DNA of 64,000 nt from Prosopocoilus inquinatus (lineage: Eukaryota; Arthropoda; Insecta; Coleoptera; Lucanidae): the NCBI GenBank assembly GCA_036172665.1, contig CM069870.1, forward strand, positions 21,922,001 through 21,986,000. The letters run 5' to 3'. Numbering within the stretch: the stretch's first letter is position 1; each line of letters begins with the position of its first letter. A program made the position numbers and the translations under genes. The notes beneath the pieces were generated by a model, which was not told the DNA's origin, did no database searches, and was given only the letters and a program-made list of their open reading frames with translations. Of this stretch, positions 49,301-60,800 are shown one piece after another.

Positions 49301-51592
49301 TTTTTTTTTCGTTTGCTTTCCTTATTTCTTTTTTTCTTTCTTTTATTGCTAATCACTTGGAAAATTTTAAATTGACTGTTTTTATCAAAGAACACATTCA
49401 GCTCGTGAAATTATCAAAGAAGTGTCAAAAATGAATTACATTATTTTTTAAAAGATTATTATTAGTGTTCAAACTTAAGACATCACCGTACACATGTTTG
49501 ACAATCAACGATGACCAAAATTTATTGCTCGCGACTGTACTCATTTTTCATTTCGCTCATTTATTGATCATTGTGTTGCGTTCATAAAGGATTACATACA
49601 AAATTCAAGTAAAAAGTTGTTTTGTTTTAATCTTAAAGCGGATAGAATTATTATTGGGAAATACACTCAACGTTTCGCTATAGATTTATAGCTTCGTCAG
49701 GAGAAAAAAAAAAACAACAACTTCATTCACCAAAATTCGTCTGAAACTGTAACAGATCTAGTGTATTTTGTGTTTTCTGTAATATGCTCTAATTGCCTCA
49801 TTCTTAATTAGCATACGTAAACATACACGCTTATATTAAGCAGGACTGCACGTTTTATGCAATGCGGAACGCGAGCGTGTGTAACACGGTTGATCTACTG
49901 AAAACGTTTGTTGGACGCTGATGCCCCACAATTTTGTAATACACATAATTGCAATAATGTAATTTACTCTTTGTCAGATAATTTCATCGTGATGAAATAA
50001 AAGTCGTGGTGTGTTTTGACAACTCTTTGAGGACAAATTAAATATTTTGATTTTGTTAATATCAACGTGCTTTATGAAATTATTAATTGCTTTTCATATA
50101 CAGGGAACTGAACAAGCAAGAGTCTATGTGGGTCGAGAAACAAGGAGAAGCCACATCTACGACCGAACGAATAAAGTACATGCAGGAGGAATTGCAAAAC
50201 TGCAAGTGGGTATCAAACAATTTTTTCAGCAAATTAAAAATGTTTCGACAAAGTCATGCTTATAAAACCTACTGCTGTGTACCTATATCTATTTATAATT
50301 TTTTAAACTTTTTTGTGTACGTACTATTTCTGTTATTGACGAATGTCATGGTTTGTGCATGTACAGAGCCCAAAACGAATCCCTGAAACAAGAGATAGTA
50401 TCACAGGAAGTCGAACTGAAAAGTCAGATATCGGTGCTTGAAAAGAAATCTCACGAAAGTTGGGTGGCCGCTCGTCAGGCAGAAAGGAAACTCGAAGATG
50501 CCCGACAGGAGGCGACGCAATTAAGAAACAGACTGACCTTGAAAGAAAGAAGCTTCCTCGAAGATAAAGGACATAAACGTAAAAATTATATTCCTTTAAC
50601 TTGATTAAATCGAATCAGGAAGAACTTTGTTTTGTTTTGTTTAAATGAAACTAACAATTACATTTATTTTCCAGGTATTCAATCGCCTTTAGAACAAAAC
50701 GGTGAACTACCGACATCACCCTTGCACATGCCGGTTGATTCACCGGCCTCACCTCCGCTTCTGTACGGAACAAGGGAACACTTAACTACGTCTCCCCCTA
50801 TGCCGGGGCCTCCTCCTTTCTTGCCACCACCACCCGGCATTCATCGTTTCATGCCAGCATTTATGCCACCGCCTCCGCCTTCGATTTTCCCCGTGGATCA
50901 CAGGCCACCTCCCCTGGGAAGGATGTCTTCTCCGCCACACAATTCTAGGTATTCCCCGAATTCAAGGTACTCTCCGTACGATAGGAACAGTCCTTCTCCT
51001 CCTTACGACGACGAGTATGGTTCTTCGTCTCCACCACCACCGCCTTTGCCTTTACATAGAGGTTACAGTCCGTACAATAGCAGAGACGACAGGAAGGATT
51101 ATAAGAGGCCGCCACCTGTTAGAAATAGCGGCAGAAATAAAGGTGAGATGTTTTCGTTTTTTTTTTTTTTTTAATGTAGAAAAGTATCTCAAATGGTTTT
51201 GGAAGAACTTCCATAATTCATTTTTTCAACTTTATTTTGAGATATGATTGAGTAAGAAAAAAGTTTCCTATTTTCTGGAATCTAAAAATGACTCAAGTTC
51301 GGGAATACCGTGTACAATTTCATTTTGTGTTTAAGAAAATAATTACTCTAATTTAATTTTAATTAAAAGTTAATTTCTTTTTTCTAACTTTATTTTAAGA
51401 TACGGTTGAGTAAAAAAAAAGTTTCTTATATTCTGGAGTATTAATGACGCAAGTTCGGGAATACCCTGTACATTTTTATGGTGTTAAAAAAAATAATCAT
51501 TCCAGTTTTGCTTTTTTTGTATTGTAGGTGCAGTCAGCTCAGATTCGGCCAATTCAAACGAGTCACTGGAAAAGATCAATCGACATCACTAA
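43322..51592 (+). CDS. Tango1: Tango1, ER exit-site cargo receptor (7 coding exons)
   Basis: Exons: 43322-43427, 43501-45258, 45386-46604, 50104-50205, 50367-50578, 50675-51142, 51528-51592; all GT-AG, phases consistent, 1309 residues plus stop (Drosophila about 1430). The protein spans the ER membrane, binds bulky cargo such as collagen in the lumen and recruits COPII coat outside. Visible layout: signal peptide (residues 1-24); lumenal SH3-like/MIA domain split by intron 1 (about 27-105, with LCANQNC near the start and GKRGYVNKNLI near the end); a long acidic lumenal region to about 640 with an Asp/Glu run near 255-285 and a two-copy 15-residue repeat at 44505-44594; membrane segment about 668-696 (LGITGSSVVLFLLGYVM); coiled coils about 700-1130 including the conserved SHESWVAARQAERKLEDA; and a Pro-rich tail about 1140-1290 with PPP motifs that bind Sec23 in known homologues. 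A reading frame extending upstream of 43322 has no ATG. Intron 3 is 3.5 kb and repeat-rich. Confidence 0.96.
46869..47013 (+). mobile_element. hairpin MITE, copy B, in a Tango1 intron
   Basis: The 145-bp palindrome has ends GCGCTTTCCACTGG and CCAGCGC flanked by TA, and long inner arms (CACTGAGTGCGCACTGAGTG and complement) closing on a short loop around TTTATGTAATAAAA. The right outer arm is a little degraded. It is transcribed with Tango1 pre-mRNA and would fold into a long hairpin in either orientation. Confidence 0.85.
48998..49132. repeat. palindromic MITE-like repeat, copy 2
   Basis: Inverse relative of 16489-16625, with TTGCTACGGTAACAACCAAT in the centre. It directly abuts the degraded TTA-type MITE ending at about 48996. 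Confidence 0.6.
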
Positions 51593-52300
51593 AAAGCTCG
51601 CTTGTTACTCCTGTTTGCTGGTGATAACAATTTTTCTTTAAAAGACTTGCAAATTAAATATTGAAAAGCATTAAATTAATATCAGCCATAAAGTATAGGG
51701 AAAAAAAAAGAAAAAAGTCACTGATTATTCTATACAAAAGAAAAATAGAATGTCATACACTATTTTCACACTAAGTTTATTTTTTACATTTATGACCCTA
51801 ACTCATCGTACTCACGTTCAGTCCAAGATATTAGTTTAATGTAGAGTTTAATATTATCGAGAAACTATAAAATAGGGTTTTAATGAATATTTGAGAGTGA
51901 TACGTTCAAATTTATATAATTTTACCGTTTATAAAAATTAAAAAAAAAACAACTACGTAGGAACTGAACATAACGGTCAGTATGTAATTAAATCTGGCCC
52001 GCCATGTTGGTAGATGTTTTGAAAAATTATTTTATGTTATTGTCTGGATAAATACAGTAATATAAAATACCTTCAACATTTAATATTTTATGTTGCTGCA
52101 CAAAACTGCTATGTGATTATCAAAGTTTATCAAGGGGTGAAAAATACGAGACAGAAAAAAAGAGTAATGAAAAAATTATGTATGTACCTATTTACAAAGA
52201 AAGATCTAAATGAGGTAAATGAAGAATGAAACTATAAACTATTACATTCTGAATATATGTGTAGGTATATACAGGTAACGTACATAATTTTTTTTTTTCA

Positions 52301-52306
52301 AATAAA
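52301..52306 (+). promoter_or_regulatory. candidate proximal poly(A) signal for Tango1
   Basis: First canonical AATAAA after the Tango1 stop codon, about 710 nt downstream. Confidence 0.4.
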
Positions 52307-52452
52307 ATTTGCTGGTACTAGGTATTTACATTTATTATTATCATATTTTTATTCAGCAATTAATGGCATTTGTATTTCTTCAGTCAGTCTATTTTTTTTT
52401 TTGAATCGGCTTCCCTGTAAATGTATAAATATGTACAGATTTTTAATTAGGA

Positions 52453-52458
52453 AATAAA
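52453..52458 (+). promoter_or_regulatory. candidate distal poly(A) signal for Tango1
   Basis: AATAAA about 860 nt after the stop, followed within 40 nt by a GT/T-rich stretch (TGTTTTGCCTTTTTATTTTT), a better downstream context than the signal at 52301. Confidence 0.45.
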
Positions 52459-52459
52459 A

Positions 52460-53055
52460 ATCAATGCAATGTTTTGCCTTTTTATTTTTAGGTGTGAACT
52501 ATCATTATTCTAATAAATTAACGTTATTATTATTATTCTTATGAGAGAGTCCAACGAAGTTGTAAAAATTCTGCCGAACGTCGGTTCGGTTGTAAATGGA
52601 ACAGCGGCAATTGACGGTCTGCGCACGGCGTCAGCTTCAACGCACCTCAGATTGGACGGACGTCTAGCAATTTTTTTACAATCCGGTTAACATATTTAGC
52701 TAGGATTGTATATCCAGTGATCAACCGAATTTTTCGTCTATTGGGCTTTGAAAACAAAACTTTAAGATAAGTGTTGTTGTTAAATGTCCAAACATGCGAA
52801 TATTGAAATATACCTTAGCCACGACATTTCCGTTTTCGATTTCTCCCATCTATAACGAATTCTTTAAATCATGAAAGCTTTGTGGACTACCGTAACTGTC
52901 AATATTGTTAGTTATTTTTTTTTTGCCAAATACAATACACAATGCGGTTTAATCTAATGTCAAAATAGATGCGGCTAAACCTAACCTAACTTTAACAGCC
53001 GGCGGATGTGGTTATCTTGCAGACATACGTTTTCGGGTCACGACCAACTGCCAGG
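52460..53055. other. gene-free stretch between Tango1 and a T-rich element
   Basis: A block at about 52555-52700 has inward-facing GTTGTAAAAATT and AATTTTTTTACAA ends, possibly a small repeat. The motif TACCTTAGCCACGACAT near 52808 belongs to the family also seen at 25561, 33680 and 48055. No exon recognised. Confidence 0.45.
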
Positions 53056-54155
53056 CAGGGTTGCCAGACTGAGCGAAATTCCGCCATTTGGACTACATTT
53101 TAGACATATTTGTCGTTTAAAAATTTTATTTGGCACCTGGCGCCTCATTTATTGGGTTACTTTTGTTTCCTTCGCATAACGGCAAAAAATATATATACCA
53201 TGTGATCAATAATGAGTGTCCAAGTCGCTACGTAAATTAAAAATTATATGACGTTTTCTTTTGTTTTTTGTTCATTTCTTATTTGCTCATGCTTTTTTGT
53301 TTTTTGGAAGGCATTGATGTCTTGCATTTTATTCACGATTCATTTGTTTTATTTTGTCCTTTCCTTTCCTGCTATTTTCTTGACTTGCAAAACTTTTCAG
53401 CCGGAGAATCGTCGTTTTTTCATTATTTTTTTTTTGTATATTCGTGCGACTTTTATTTCATCTTTTGTTTTTCTCATTTATCTTTTTTTTTAATCGAATT
53501 GGATTTGCAAAGATTTTCATCAATTTTCGTTTTTTTGTCCATTTTAGTATAACTGTACTTCAGTTTTTTTTAAGTTCATTTTATACTTTGTATTTCTCTT
53601 TTGTTTATTTTTATGTGATTGATTTTTCAAATTTTGTTAGTTGAAATTTCCTTACAGTTGTCCTTTGTTTACTACTAGGTTTTTTCGTCTGGAGATTCTT
53701 TTCTTTTTGATTCATTTATCTAAATCATCTAAGCAGTCGAACTTCTTTCGTTTTTTCTGTTTATCAGCGTCGTGGTACTTCTTTTTTTTTAATTTATTTT
53801 ATACTCCTACTTTGTATTTTTCTTTTGTTTATTTTTATCTAATTTATTTTTCATATTTTGTCGGTTGACACATCTTTATAGTTGTCTTCTGTTTACTACT
53901 AGTTTTCTTCGACTGGAGATTCATTTATTTTTGGTTCATTCATCTAAGCAGTGGAACATCGTTCGTTTTGTCTGTTCTTTATGTTTTTGCACAATGTATT
54001 TCTGTTTTGTTTTGTTTTGACTTCTTTTTATAGTTTTTTTATTCCTACGAGCTTCCTTTTATTTGCGGAAAAAAACTCGAAGATTTTAATTTTTTTGTTC
54101 ATATCTTTGGTTTATATTTCTTATCAAATTGATCTTTCATATTTTGTAGATTGAT

Positions 54156-54343
54156 GCAAAAACCAATTCTATAAGAATAAAAAAATACGTAGTACGAAAA
54201 CATAAAAAAACACACAAACAAAAAGAAGATTGGCGATTAATAAAAACATTTGGTTTTTATTAATCGCCAATCTTCTTTTTGTTTGTGTGTTTTTTATGTT
54301 TTCGTACTACGTATTTTTTTATTCTTATAGAATTGGTTTTTGC
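54156..54343. repeat. nearly perfect palindrome, arms about 91 bp, 5-bp spacer
   Basis: The left arm (54156-54247) and right arm (54253-54343) are inverse complements with apparently one single-base length difference in an A/T run. The spacer is ATTTG. The right arm matches the T-rich family sequence in its usual orientation, so the left arm is the inverted extra copy. Confidence 0.93.
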
Positions 54344-54713
54344 GCATTTTATTGACGCTTGTTTCTAGATTTTCGTTTGTTTTGTCTTATTTGCGATCTC
54401 TCGTTTTGCGTGCTCTATTTCGTTTCCTTTTTGTTTTTTTTTTAATGTATTATTGACTTTTCTACAATTTGCTTTTTGCTTTATTTTTTTACGAATTGAT
54501 GCTGTCGTTCTTCCTTTGTTTTTTTTGTTTACCTCACGCCTTGTATTTTGGTGCTGCTGCTTTCATTTCTCTTTTGTTTCTAACTTTTTGGCAGGTTTCA
54601 TTTTTTTTTTTTTTTTAATTTCTAATTTTATGTATGTACCAAATCGGTGATTTTTTTTTATTAGAAAAAATTGGCGCCTTGCGGCTACATTTTGTCAACA
54701 AGTTGGCGTCACC

Positions 54714-54849
54714 GGGCGCGTTCAGGGACGCTTAGCGGCTGAGTTGCATATTCTGTTGTCGTTTGTGATTGGCTATTACCTAAGTGTGAGTCAATCACAA
54801 ACGATTGCTGAGTAAGCAACTCAGCCGCTTAACGTTTCTGAACACGCCC
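54714..54849. mobile_element. 136-bp palindromic MITE nested in the T-rich element
   Basis: Ends GGGCGCGTTCAGGGACG and the complement-like CGTTTCTGAACACGCCC form inverted repeats continuing through GCGGCTGAGTTGC. The inner arms contain TCGTTTGTGATTG and CAATCACAAACGA. The target duplication is unclear. Confidence 0.75.
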
Positions 54850-54877
54850 ATTGATTGTAAGAAATCTGGCAACCTTG

Positions 54878-55734
54878 TTGCAAGGTAAAATGTGGGTACG
54901 GCTTTTTAAATGTGTATTTATTCGTTCTCTTTCTATCAAATACGGTGGCGTAGCTAACTATAATAAATCTAATATTTAAGCCTGTTCTAGGCGTGAAGCG
55001 TGAATTTAGCCAATTTATTCCCGTCTTCTTAATGAAGTATGATAGAAAAGGGACAAATGTCAATAGTCAAAGTAGTCTTTGAAAACCTAGGGCGTACTTC
55101 ACATTATATACGTCAAGACAAATAGCGTGTTCCATTTCTTGTCAGTTCTTATTTGTAAAAATTGTTACAACTGAATGCCTTCATTTATAAATTTTCTTGA
55201 AGAAGAACATCAAACACAAAATAAATCTCAATTTTAGCTATAACCTAAAAATTTAGACAGCGATCACATTACTGTTGCCATTTCGCAGGATGCCCAACCT
55301 AACTTTTTTTTTCATTCTTACATTAAATGAAGAGCGATGATAGTATGTACAAGACATTCAAAGTTTAACATTTTTATGTAAAAAGATAACAATAAATAAA
55401 CTTAGAAAAACCACGTTTTCTTCCGCCAAAGAACACCAAAATGTTCGTTACCTAAAAGCGCCATCTATTATAAACAACCTAAAACAACTTACCTATAACC
55501 TGTAAGATACGAACTGGTCAAGAACGAATAAAAACAACAGTAAATATAATTAATATTTATTTCTTAGTAAGTTTTACACGTCCTACGTAACTAAAACAAT
55601 CTATCATAGATATACATGTCAAAATTGAGAATGCGGATTGAGATCATGTTGATCGTGGGGTGCTTGGTGCAGCAGGTAATTTCTTAATTTCTTTTCTTCA
55701 CCGCGCTTCACTTTATAAAACAGCGAACAGTAAC
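54878..55734. other. gene-free stretch, nothing recognised
   Basis: No exon-like or repeated structure stands out. The short frames at 54821-55063 and 55660-55845 overlap repeat ends. Confidence 0.4.
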
Positions 55735-55893
55735 CAGTGTTGCCAACACGGTCGCTGCACTTCCGTTCGACCAAAGTTGAAATCGTGGAAACTGATGATA
55801 ACGGTCTATTACCACCGGCGCGGCGCTGCCAACAACGCAGCTTGAATTAGAGGGAGCGTCGTCTGAATTTTTACAACCCGGTTGGCAACACTG
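55735..55893. mobile_element. short hAT-like MITE
   Basis: Ends CAGTGTTGCCAAC and GTTGGCAACACTG are perfect inverted complements of 13 bp, matching the end type of 20714-21633. Flanking octamers do not match, so the target duplication is lost or the boundaries are recombined. Confidence 0.55.
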
Positions 55894-56143
55894 GATTAGT
55901 AACCAGCTTTTAATTAAAATATCACTCATTTGCAGTTGGCTATGAATAGTTGAACATAAAATGTATTCATATGCAACTAGGCCATTTAGAGTGACATTTT
56001 GTTAGTAGCACACATTGAGACAGTGTGGAACAGGAGACGACACAACGAATGAGACACAGCGTAGTATTCAATCAAGATGGCGCTTTTGACAGGATGGTAA
56101 ATATTTTTGCACGAGACAATTTAAATGCTGTATGAAAAATGTA

Positions 56144-56485
56144 CTGTCGCCGCCAAAAAAACATAAGACACTTTTCTTGACGTAAATTTAACGATACTAA
56201 AACTTTTGCTGAGTAGATGTAATATAAACTGTCATCTACCAATGACACACAAAGTTGCTTTTTTTAGAGATAAATTCATTTTCCATTTTTGTCTTAGCTG
56301 TATGGCTATTGGCTAACATGAGCTAATATTTTTTCCGAAGTGAAATAATGACTGAACTTTATTATTAATTATTGTCTGTTATCCATAAGTGATTATAATT
56401 ACAGTCACCCAGCAAAAGTTTCAATATTGTTAAATTTACGTAAAAAAAGTGTCCACATTTTGACAGTTTTCTTTGGCGGCGACAG
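56144..56485. mobile_element. TA-flanked MITE with about 75-bp inverted repeats
   Basis: Ends CTGTCGCCGCCAAA and TTTGGCGGCGACAG are inverted complements; TA is directly outside both. The similarity continues inward through ACGTAAATTTAAC and AAACTTTTGCTG for about 75 bp. No coding capacity. Confidence 0.85.
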
Positions 56486-56720
56486 TATATTAAATATATT
56501 GCTGTGTTTATTAAAAAAATAATAATTTTACGTACACTTGCGGACAATAAACTGATCCATTACAAAGACGACTTGGTTATATGCATATTTTCATATTTTA
56601 GAAACTACTGCAATGTTAGGTCAAAAAGCGATAGTAAGATGTCGCTATTTTATATGTTCATATTTTCATAGTGTGTAGGATAGGATTTGGAGGTTATAAT
56701 AAATGTCGTGTACATTAATA

Positions 56721-56839
56721 GCGCTTTCGATTGGCATGCACTATGTACACTGAGTGTATCTTCATCTCGTTTTAACCTCATAGAATAAAATGAGATGAAG
56801 ATACACTCAGTGCACATAGTGTGCCCCAATCGAAAACGC
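56721..56839. mobile_element. hairpin MITE, copy C
   Basis: The 119-bp palindrome has ends GCGCTTTCGATTGG and CCAATCGAAAACGC, flanked by TA, with inner arms CACTGAGTGTATCTTCATCT and complement. It is the cleanest hairpin of the three copies. Confidence 0.88.
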
Positions 56840-57677
56840 TATAAGACTTTTTAAAGGTAACATAACATAATTCGTTATGACAGGACGAACATTTCTTGGT
56901 ATCGACGTTGTTCGCGCTACAGCGACTATTTTCTTCTTAAAAGGAAGTAAAACTGAGTTATTAAAAAAAAAAACTGAGAATATGAAGCGTCACGTCAATT
57001 TGACAGAAGTGAAGCCACAATGTGAAGTAAGTACCTGAAGTCGTCGCGTTGGCATGGCGTCTCCCTAGATCCAATCTCATTGATTTATATAAACTAAACA
57101 AAAGATACGTCATGTTTTTTCAAGTCATGGCCAACTCTAAATGATATAGTTCTTAAAATTCTTTATCTAAAAGTCCCTAAAACGTTATCTGCCAATTTCT
57201 CAAGAGGGAAAGGAAGCTCACATAAAATCACATTAATTTTTCTCTGAGCGTCGCGTCGCGTCATTCGGTAATCAATCAAGTAAATTGCAATCGTGCCTAA
57301 AAATGAAGAAACACTTTCTAGATCGCTTCATAATGTAACAACAACACGCGTTAACAATGGATAATATTAAAAAAAAAACAATAACAGAGATTGACATGTA
57401 TTAGTTGTATCAAGGGGGGGCAGTCAGATATGCGTACTTCTACTTTTTAAAAGGACTAGCTATACAATAATCTTAATATGCAATAATAATAATAATAGTA
57501 ATAACTCAGCGCGTAAAAACATTATACAAAAATTTCTTCAACGTTTCTTTTTTTTTTTCTTTTTTAATTTGAATTTTTTCTTTAAATGGCAAACTGGCCG
57601 CGCGCAATAATAATAATTTAAGAAAATCTAGATCTATTTACTTGCGTACCTACATAACATTCTCGCGCCTGTTCTAT

Positions 57678-57683
57678 TTTATT
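57678..57683 (-). promoter_or_regulatory. candidate poly(A) signal for the PPP1R14-like gene
   Basis: AATAAA on the - strand about 180 nt after the stop codon at 57860-57862. Confidence 0.4.
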
Positions 57684-57859
57684 TAAACTCGAACGAAACG
57701 TTAGTTCTCCTCCGTACTGGAACAATAAAACGATACACTTACGAGAAACATTGATGCAAATCACTAAAAACTTGTGTGTGCAAAACGAGGCTCCATAGGG
57801 CCAAAGTCTCTTCAACGTAACCTTTTTCTTTTTTTTTTTTTGGCACTTCACTTAATAAT

Positions 57860-60800
57860 TTATAGAGTCTTGGCTTTGTCTAATAAATCATTGATAAATT
57901 TCTGAAACAAATACATGAAATTAGTACATACTTACGTAATGAAGTACGTTTTTTAGTAAAACAGGAAGGAGAAGAAGAAGAAGGAAAGATTTGAGACTGA
58001 AATATCCACAGGAAGTCATTAAGCAACTTCTTATTTTACAATCTATTTTGTCTTGTCTCGTCGACCGTTTCTTTTTCTGTTTTAAATAAAAGTGTCTTTT
58101 GTCAATGATAATCTTTTCTGGCGATTCAAATTAATTTTTCCCGCCATCGGTAACCACGGAAACAAGAGTTTTATGACGTAGTAAGTGGAGAAGCACGTGG
58201 TAAACAATGTGAATTTATGCTTATATTTTCATTATGTCTTTCTAATTATGGATTATGTTTTCAAGATCAGTTCAAATACTTTTAAAGATTACTGTCACTA
58301 AAATTCTTTGTTCAAAATGTTGTTAGTAACGTTATTTGTAGCAGGAAAGGTTAAATTCTTTTTTTTTAGAGATTCTGTGATGATTCTGTCAATTTTAATA
58401 ATTATATTTTTGTTATAATGTTCTTAAAAATTAATAGACTAGGAAAGTAAAGGTCACAGAAGGCGGAGCTGAGTCATTTAGTATCTTTCTCTAATAAGTC
58501 GGACATATGTCGTAAATTATTCCTGCTATAACGCCGGGGTTAATGCAAACATAACCTAACATTGAAAAATATTAAGACAACGAGAACTCATACTTCTATA
58601 AGTCAGTATGTTATATTTTTCCTTGAAAAATACTTGACAAATTCATTACATGCTTTCTCACAGACATTTTCACCCAATTATTTTCATTTCATTGTCTTAG
58701 GTTATGTTTGTTAATGTTGTTGACAAGCGACTGTACTTAGCTCAGACATACATTTTGTACAAATTTTTAATAACAAATAAATTAACTATTTACGTAAAAT
58801 AAGCCCAACTGAAATAATTTTATTGAAGTTTTCCACCATAATTTTCAATAATAAGCAAAAGTTTTCACGAGAACTCTATGTAGAGTGAGTATTTTCAATT
58901 TATTTACCTAATCCATGCATTTTTGCAGTCCAATAGACACCGTTTAAAATTTTGCGCCAGTTTTAGGACCGCCCACTTTCCTAATCTATTGTGTATTATT
59001 TCAAATACAAATTACTGAACAGAAACCATGCAGTTCGTAGCAACACAAGAATTCCCCACTTACTGCGTCACTATTTTGTAGTCCAAATATTTCCGTTAGA
59101 GGTCATGTGATTCTAAAGTCCCTACTAGATTCGCCAATACTGTTAAAAATTTCTTGGAATAGAGACCCTCGAGCTTGCAAAAAAGTGGGTGGCTTCAAGT
59201 GTTGCCAATCAAGTTGACTAAAAATTCCTTTTTTTGGCATACAGTATTTCATTAGGATTCCCTAAATTAATCACGGAAATTTAAATAGGATGTTAAAATT
59301 AAATAGGATGTTAAAATTAAAAGGACAATGACAATAAAACAATAAAAAATATTATTTAACGTACCCAGTAGGTAAATTTATAAAAATCTTTCTGCAATTA
59401 AATGTTAAATCAAACGAAAAAAATATTAAAACAACCTAATCTGGCACTTTGTGATGCATTTGGCAGCAATCAGAAGCAGCGATGCCAACCTATCAGATAC
59501 AGAGATACTGTCGGAAGCAAAAAAAATAGATAAAGTAATTATTCTTTCTGAAAATGGTAGTGATTAAAAACGACTTCACAGATAATTAAAATTAATTAAA
59601 AAATTAAAAAGCTTTAAAAATTAACAAGTTTAAAACTTGGTAAAATAAATATGTAAATTCGTCTTTAATATATGGCATATTGAGTAATACTAATTACAGG
59701 AAACTGTAATTTGTCTACTATTTTTTGCTTTCGACTATACATAGGTTTGGTTCAGTTTTTCAAAATTTGTTTGCAGTTTTATTTTTCGAATATATGGCCA
59801 TCGGTATTGTTTTCACTTTGTTTATTATTAATTTTTTTCCTGCGTTGTCATTTATTTCCAATTTCAAATTCACTTTCGGCTTTTCTTAGTGGTTTTTCGT
59901 CGTGAAATGTACGATCGTCATTTGTTTTTTTTTTCGTTTTCAAAATATTTAATCAAAAATGCTGATCGTCATTTGTTTTTCTAACTTTTATCAGGGATTT
60001 TTGTTTCTTTTTTCATATTGTTTTTCGATTGTCGAAAAACGTTTTCGGATTTTTTTTAATTGCATGCATTTTTTTTTAGAAATCGAATAATTATAATTTC
60101 TTTGATTGTGTTCCTATCCTAGGTCATCAAAAATGATTTCTTTTTTGTTCTGATTGATTATCCTTTTTCTCTCTTACTCTCGCAAACCGTATCGATTAGC
60201 TTCCGTTTCCTCTATTTCTTTTCTTAATTTGTGAATTTCGCTTTGAATGTTTATTAGTTATTTTTTCTTGAGAAATTTTAAATCTCAAGTTTATTTAATT
60301 TTCATTTTAAATTTATTTTCGTTGTTTCAAAATTCAAAAAATATGTTTATTAAAAATATTTGTATTTATGCACGTGATTTTGAAGCTGAAATTATACATC
60401 GTACCAACTGCTGAATAATAATAAATAACAATAATCGTACGAATATGTCTATATAACCTCACGGTTGGCAATATTGATCAGAAGCAAAAGAACGAACCAG
60501 CGTGCACTTTGCCAACATTCGGCGGTTTGGTTTGACATAATCACCAAGAGTAAGAAATGGAAACTGCAAAACAAAAAAATTTAGTTTCTTTCAAAAAAAT
60601 ATTTAGTTTCTTTCAAAAAATTGAAAATTCCCTATCCCTTAATGAATTTTTGTAATTTTTCCCTTTTTCCCTTTTCGTTTGATTTTTCCCTATGTTGGCA
60701 ACACGGTTGCTTCTGTCCAACTTCAAATCAGAGTTACCAATGGTCTTTCGCAAAAAATATAAACCTTCATCTTAAATAATCGTTAAAGATAAACATAATT

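Larger units (their letters stand above)
46605..50103 (+). other. Tango1 intron 3, repeat-rich
   Basis: This 3499-nt intron interrupts the cytoplasmic coiled-coil coding region. It holds hairpin MITE copy B, a hAT-type end at 47047, blocks shared with 24840-24870 and 26640-26700 (motif GTATTTGGGGATTGCTG near 48345), a degraded TTA-type MITE at about 48855-48996, an inverse copy of the 16489 repeat at 48998-49132, and a copy of the 11908/17298 palindromic repeat at about 49610-49712. No exon seen. Confidence 0.75.
53056..54877 (+). mobile_element. second full copy of the T-rich hAT-like family
   Basis: It starts CAGGGTTGCCAGA and ends TCTGGCAACCTTG, inverted repeats with small mismatches. Flanking octamers CTGCCAGG and TTGCAAGG agree at six positions. 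The leader (TGGACTACATTTTAGACA) and tail (GCGGCTACATTTTGTCAACA) correspond to those of the copy at 13194-14932, with a T-rich middle. Two later changes lie within it: the palindrome at 54156-54343 and the MITE at 54714-54849. The Phe-rich frames at 53248-54650 are not proteins. Confidence 0.82.
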
